From positions 2,884,407 through 2,948,406 of the forward strand of contig CM074808.1 of NCBI GenBank assembly GCA_037447605.1: a DNA stretch of 64,000 bases. Direction: 5' to 3'. The notes beneath the pieces were generated by a model. That model saw only the letters and a list, made by a program, of their open reading frames with translations, had not been told where the DNA came from and made no database searches. The translations under genes were made by a program, and so were the position numbers. Positions 62,369 to 64,000 of this stretch are shown piece by piece (positions within the stretch are counted from its first letter, which is position 1; every line of letters starts with the position of its first letter). This DNA is from Zygnema circumcarinatum. Its lineage: Eukaryota; Streptophyta; Zygnematophyceae; Zygnematales; Zygnemataceae.

Positions 62369-62699
62369 TTTCTCCATTGGATTATTAACCACGTAAGCAA
62401 TGTCGTACGGTACCCACCCTAGTGACTGTACCAGGTACTTCGCCGCCCCCATTCCATTCCATGCTCACAGCTCACCTTTTTATAAGTTACTGCTGGCAAA
62501 CGGTGACAGGAAACCTTAGAAGCGCAGTTGAGCGTTAAAGAGAACGGAACGGCGCGGCGGGGCGCATTCCGTGAATCCGTCCCAGAATTGAGCTGCGAGC
62601 GCAGCTGCTTTCCCGCCCTCCCCCCTGCAAGGAAACCAGTACGGTAGAGTAGCCGGAGGAAACTTGCAGGGGCTGGTTATACATTTTTGTTTTGGAAGA

Positions 62700-62765
62700 T
62701 AAAGGGAAGGAAAGGATAGGAAAGGAAAGGAAAGGAAAGGAAGAAGGAAGGGAAGGGAAAGGAAG
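62700..62765. repeat. AAAGG-type purine repeat
   Basis: Runs of AAAGG and AAGG units make a 65-bp purine tract upstream of the C2H2/HMG-box gene. Confidence 0.75.
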
Positions 62766-64000
62766 CATTGTTTTTAGCTTTTTTGTAACTTCCAGCTCCA
62801 AGCTTTTCCCTTTTGTGCTTAGGTCCTTTGCGAACAGTTCGTGGTTCCGCATGATGATTTTGTCCATGTACATGTGATGGCACCGCCATCGTGAGATCAA
62901 TGCAACATCACCCTTTCTTTTTAGCTCGTTAAGGGAGTTTTTGCATGAAATTTACTTTCCTTTCGTTTGGGTATTCTTCGCATTGGCGCGCTTCTGCCCA
63001 CCTGCTGCACATGGTGCTGCAGGGAAGGCGATTGGCGAGAGGGGGAGGGAGCTGAGGAGGAGTCGGTACAAGTCTCCAGCAAGCCTTTTAGATAAGGTAT
63101 GGCGAATACGGTGACGCCGACGAATTTAAAGTTTGAATGACTTGGAATTGTGAGTTACTGTAGGTGCTGACTTATTTTTTCTTCTGCCAGTTAGACATGA
63201 TTTTTTTTTTTATATCGAGGCTGATTTCCTTATGCTCCTGCAAATACATGTGCGTTCCCTTAGGGTTGTGTTCCTGTCGCCCCTTAGCTCGGTCGAGCTT
63301 CGAGTGCTTGCCAATTTGAGCCTGCATGACTTGGTCTTGCCTTTCTATACGCTGCTTTTTTTGCTTCACTGATACTTCCGTGTGTGCGTGAACATGGAGA
63401 GAGAGGACTCATAGAGGGTTGACGCGCATATGGTTCGTCTACTTTGGCTGCATGTATAACAGACTGCAAAGTCTTCAAGATATTGCCCTTACATTTCTTG
63501 TCTTTGAAACGCCTTCCTCTTTTGCGTTCTTTTCCTCGCGAATGTAAAAGCAGTTATATGGCCGCCATGCCTCTTTAGTGTTTTGCCTTCCCTTCCCTCA
63601 CTTAGTTTGTTGTGGCTCGCATGAAAAAGAGTTAACATTTCGTACCTTCACCATTGTTCATGCAGGCTTAAAGCCATGAACAAGCTAATCAGAAACGTCT
63701 CATTTTGGCGTGCCAATTTCTGTGCATTTGGTCCTGTTTTTCTTGAGATTGAAAAGGCTCTTATCGATTTTTATTATTTCAATTGTCCTCGACCCTTTTA
63801 AATTTCTATGCCCCATTCTCGCAGTCGATATACGATCGATCGCGCGTCATTTCCAAGAAAGATGGGAAGCCCTCACTTAGGAGGGCTTGACCTTTTGAAA
63901 AAAGTGAGAAGTGAAAGTTGTCGGATGATTGTTCGAGGAATCTGCCCGCGGTTAACTTGTTTCCTGAATTGTTCAAATGATCCAGTTATTAAGCGAATTT

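Larger units (their letters stand above)
62173..64000. other. Right-end region, no gene seen
   Basis: Upstream flank of the HMG gene, with an inverted CCAAT and a TTCCACGTGGAA palindrome at 62357-62368, then an AAAGG repeat at about 62700-62765, and 1.2 kb of AT-rich sequence. No coding exon with splice signals and family similarity was recognised. A gene whose body lies beyond 64000 could have its leader here. Confidence 0.5.

Overview
The window is nuclear DNA of a photosynthetic streptophyte (land plant or streptophyte alga). The evidence is chloroplast-targeted nuclear genes (a Rubisco-activase-like AAA+ protein, the plastid ATP synthase delta subunit, a glucose-6-phosphate/phosphate translocator), an APETALA2/TOE-type transcription factor with two AP2 domains, plant-style CACGTG promoter clusters, and dense GT-AG introns of about 100-700 bp. 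I cannot name the species. No prokaryotic, organellar or viral block was seen.

Layout, left to right: Rubisco-activase-like AAA+ gene (minus, C-terminal part beyond the left edge, with an ~850 bp CT microsatellite in an intron and a 10-nt microexon); RCC1 beta-propeller gene (plus); a 25-exon FUSC-family membrane transporter (minus); aspartylglucosaminidase (plus); plastid ATP synthase delta (plus, intronless); RanBPM/GID-type SPRY-LisH-CTLH-CRA protein (minus); a repeat island with near-palindromes around CAATGGTTG next to a solitary 5S rRNA gene; a type II membrane protein resembling glycosyltransferase-like families (plus); a long YwbE-domain protein (minus); a euAP2 transcription factor (plus); an SPF30/SMNDC1 Tudor splicing factor (plus); a small unrecognised three-exon gene (minus); a 642-residue orphan ORF (plus); a GPT-type plastid sugar-phosphate antiporter (minus); and a C2H2 + HMG-box protein (minus). 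The last 1.8 kb holds no recognisable gene.

Exon structures were rebuilt by hand from splice signals, reading-frame phase and family conservation. For every complete multi-exon gene the summed exons give an uninterrupted frame (total length divisible by 3), which is the main internal check. Genes alternate strands in head-to-head and tail-to-tail pairs. Three share upstream regions with their neighbours: RCA-like/RCC1 (~300 bp), FUSC/AGA (~1.9 kb) and YwbE/AP2 (~1.5 kb, seven CACGTG cores in 440 bp). The genes do not form a pathway. Three are chloroplast functions (Rubisco-activase-like, AtpD, GPT) and the rest are housekeeping or regulatory. Two short inverted-repeat elements of MITE type and several low-complexity tracts lie between genes.
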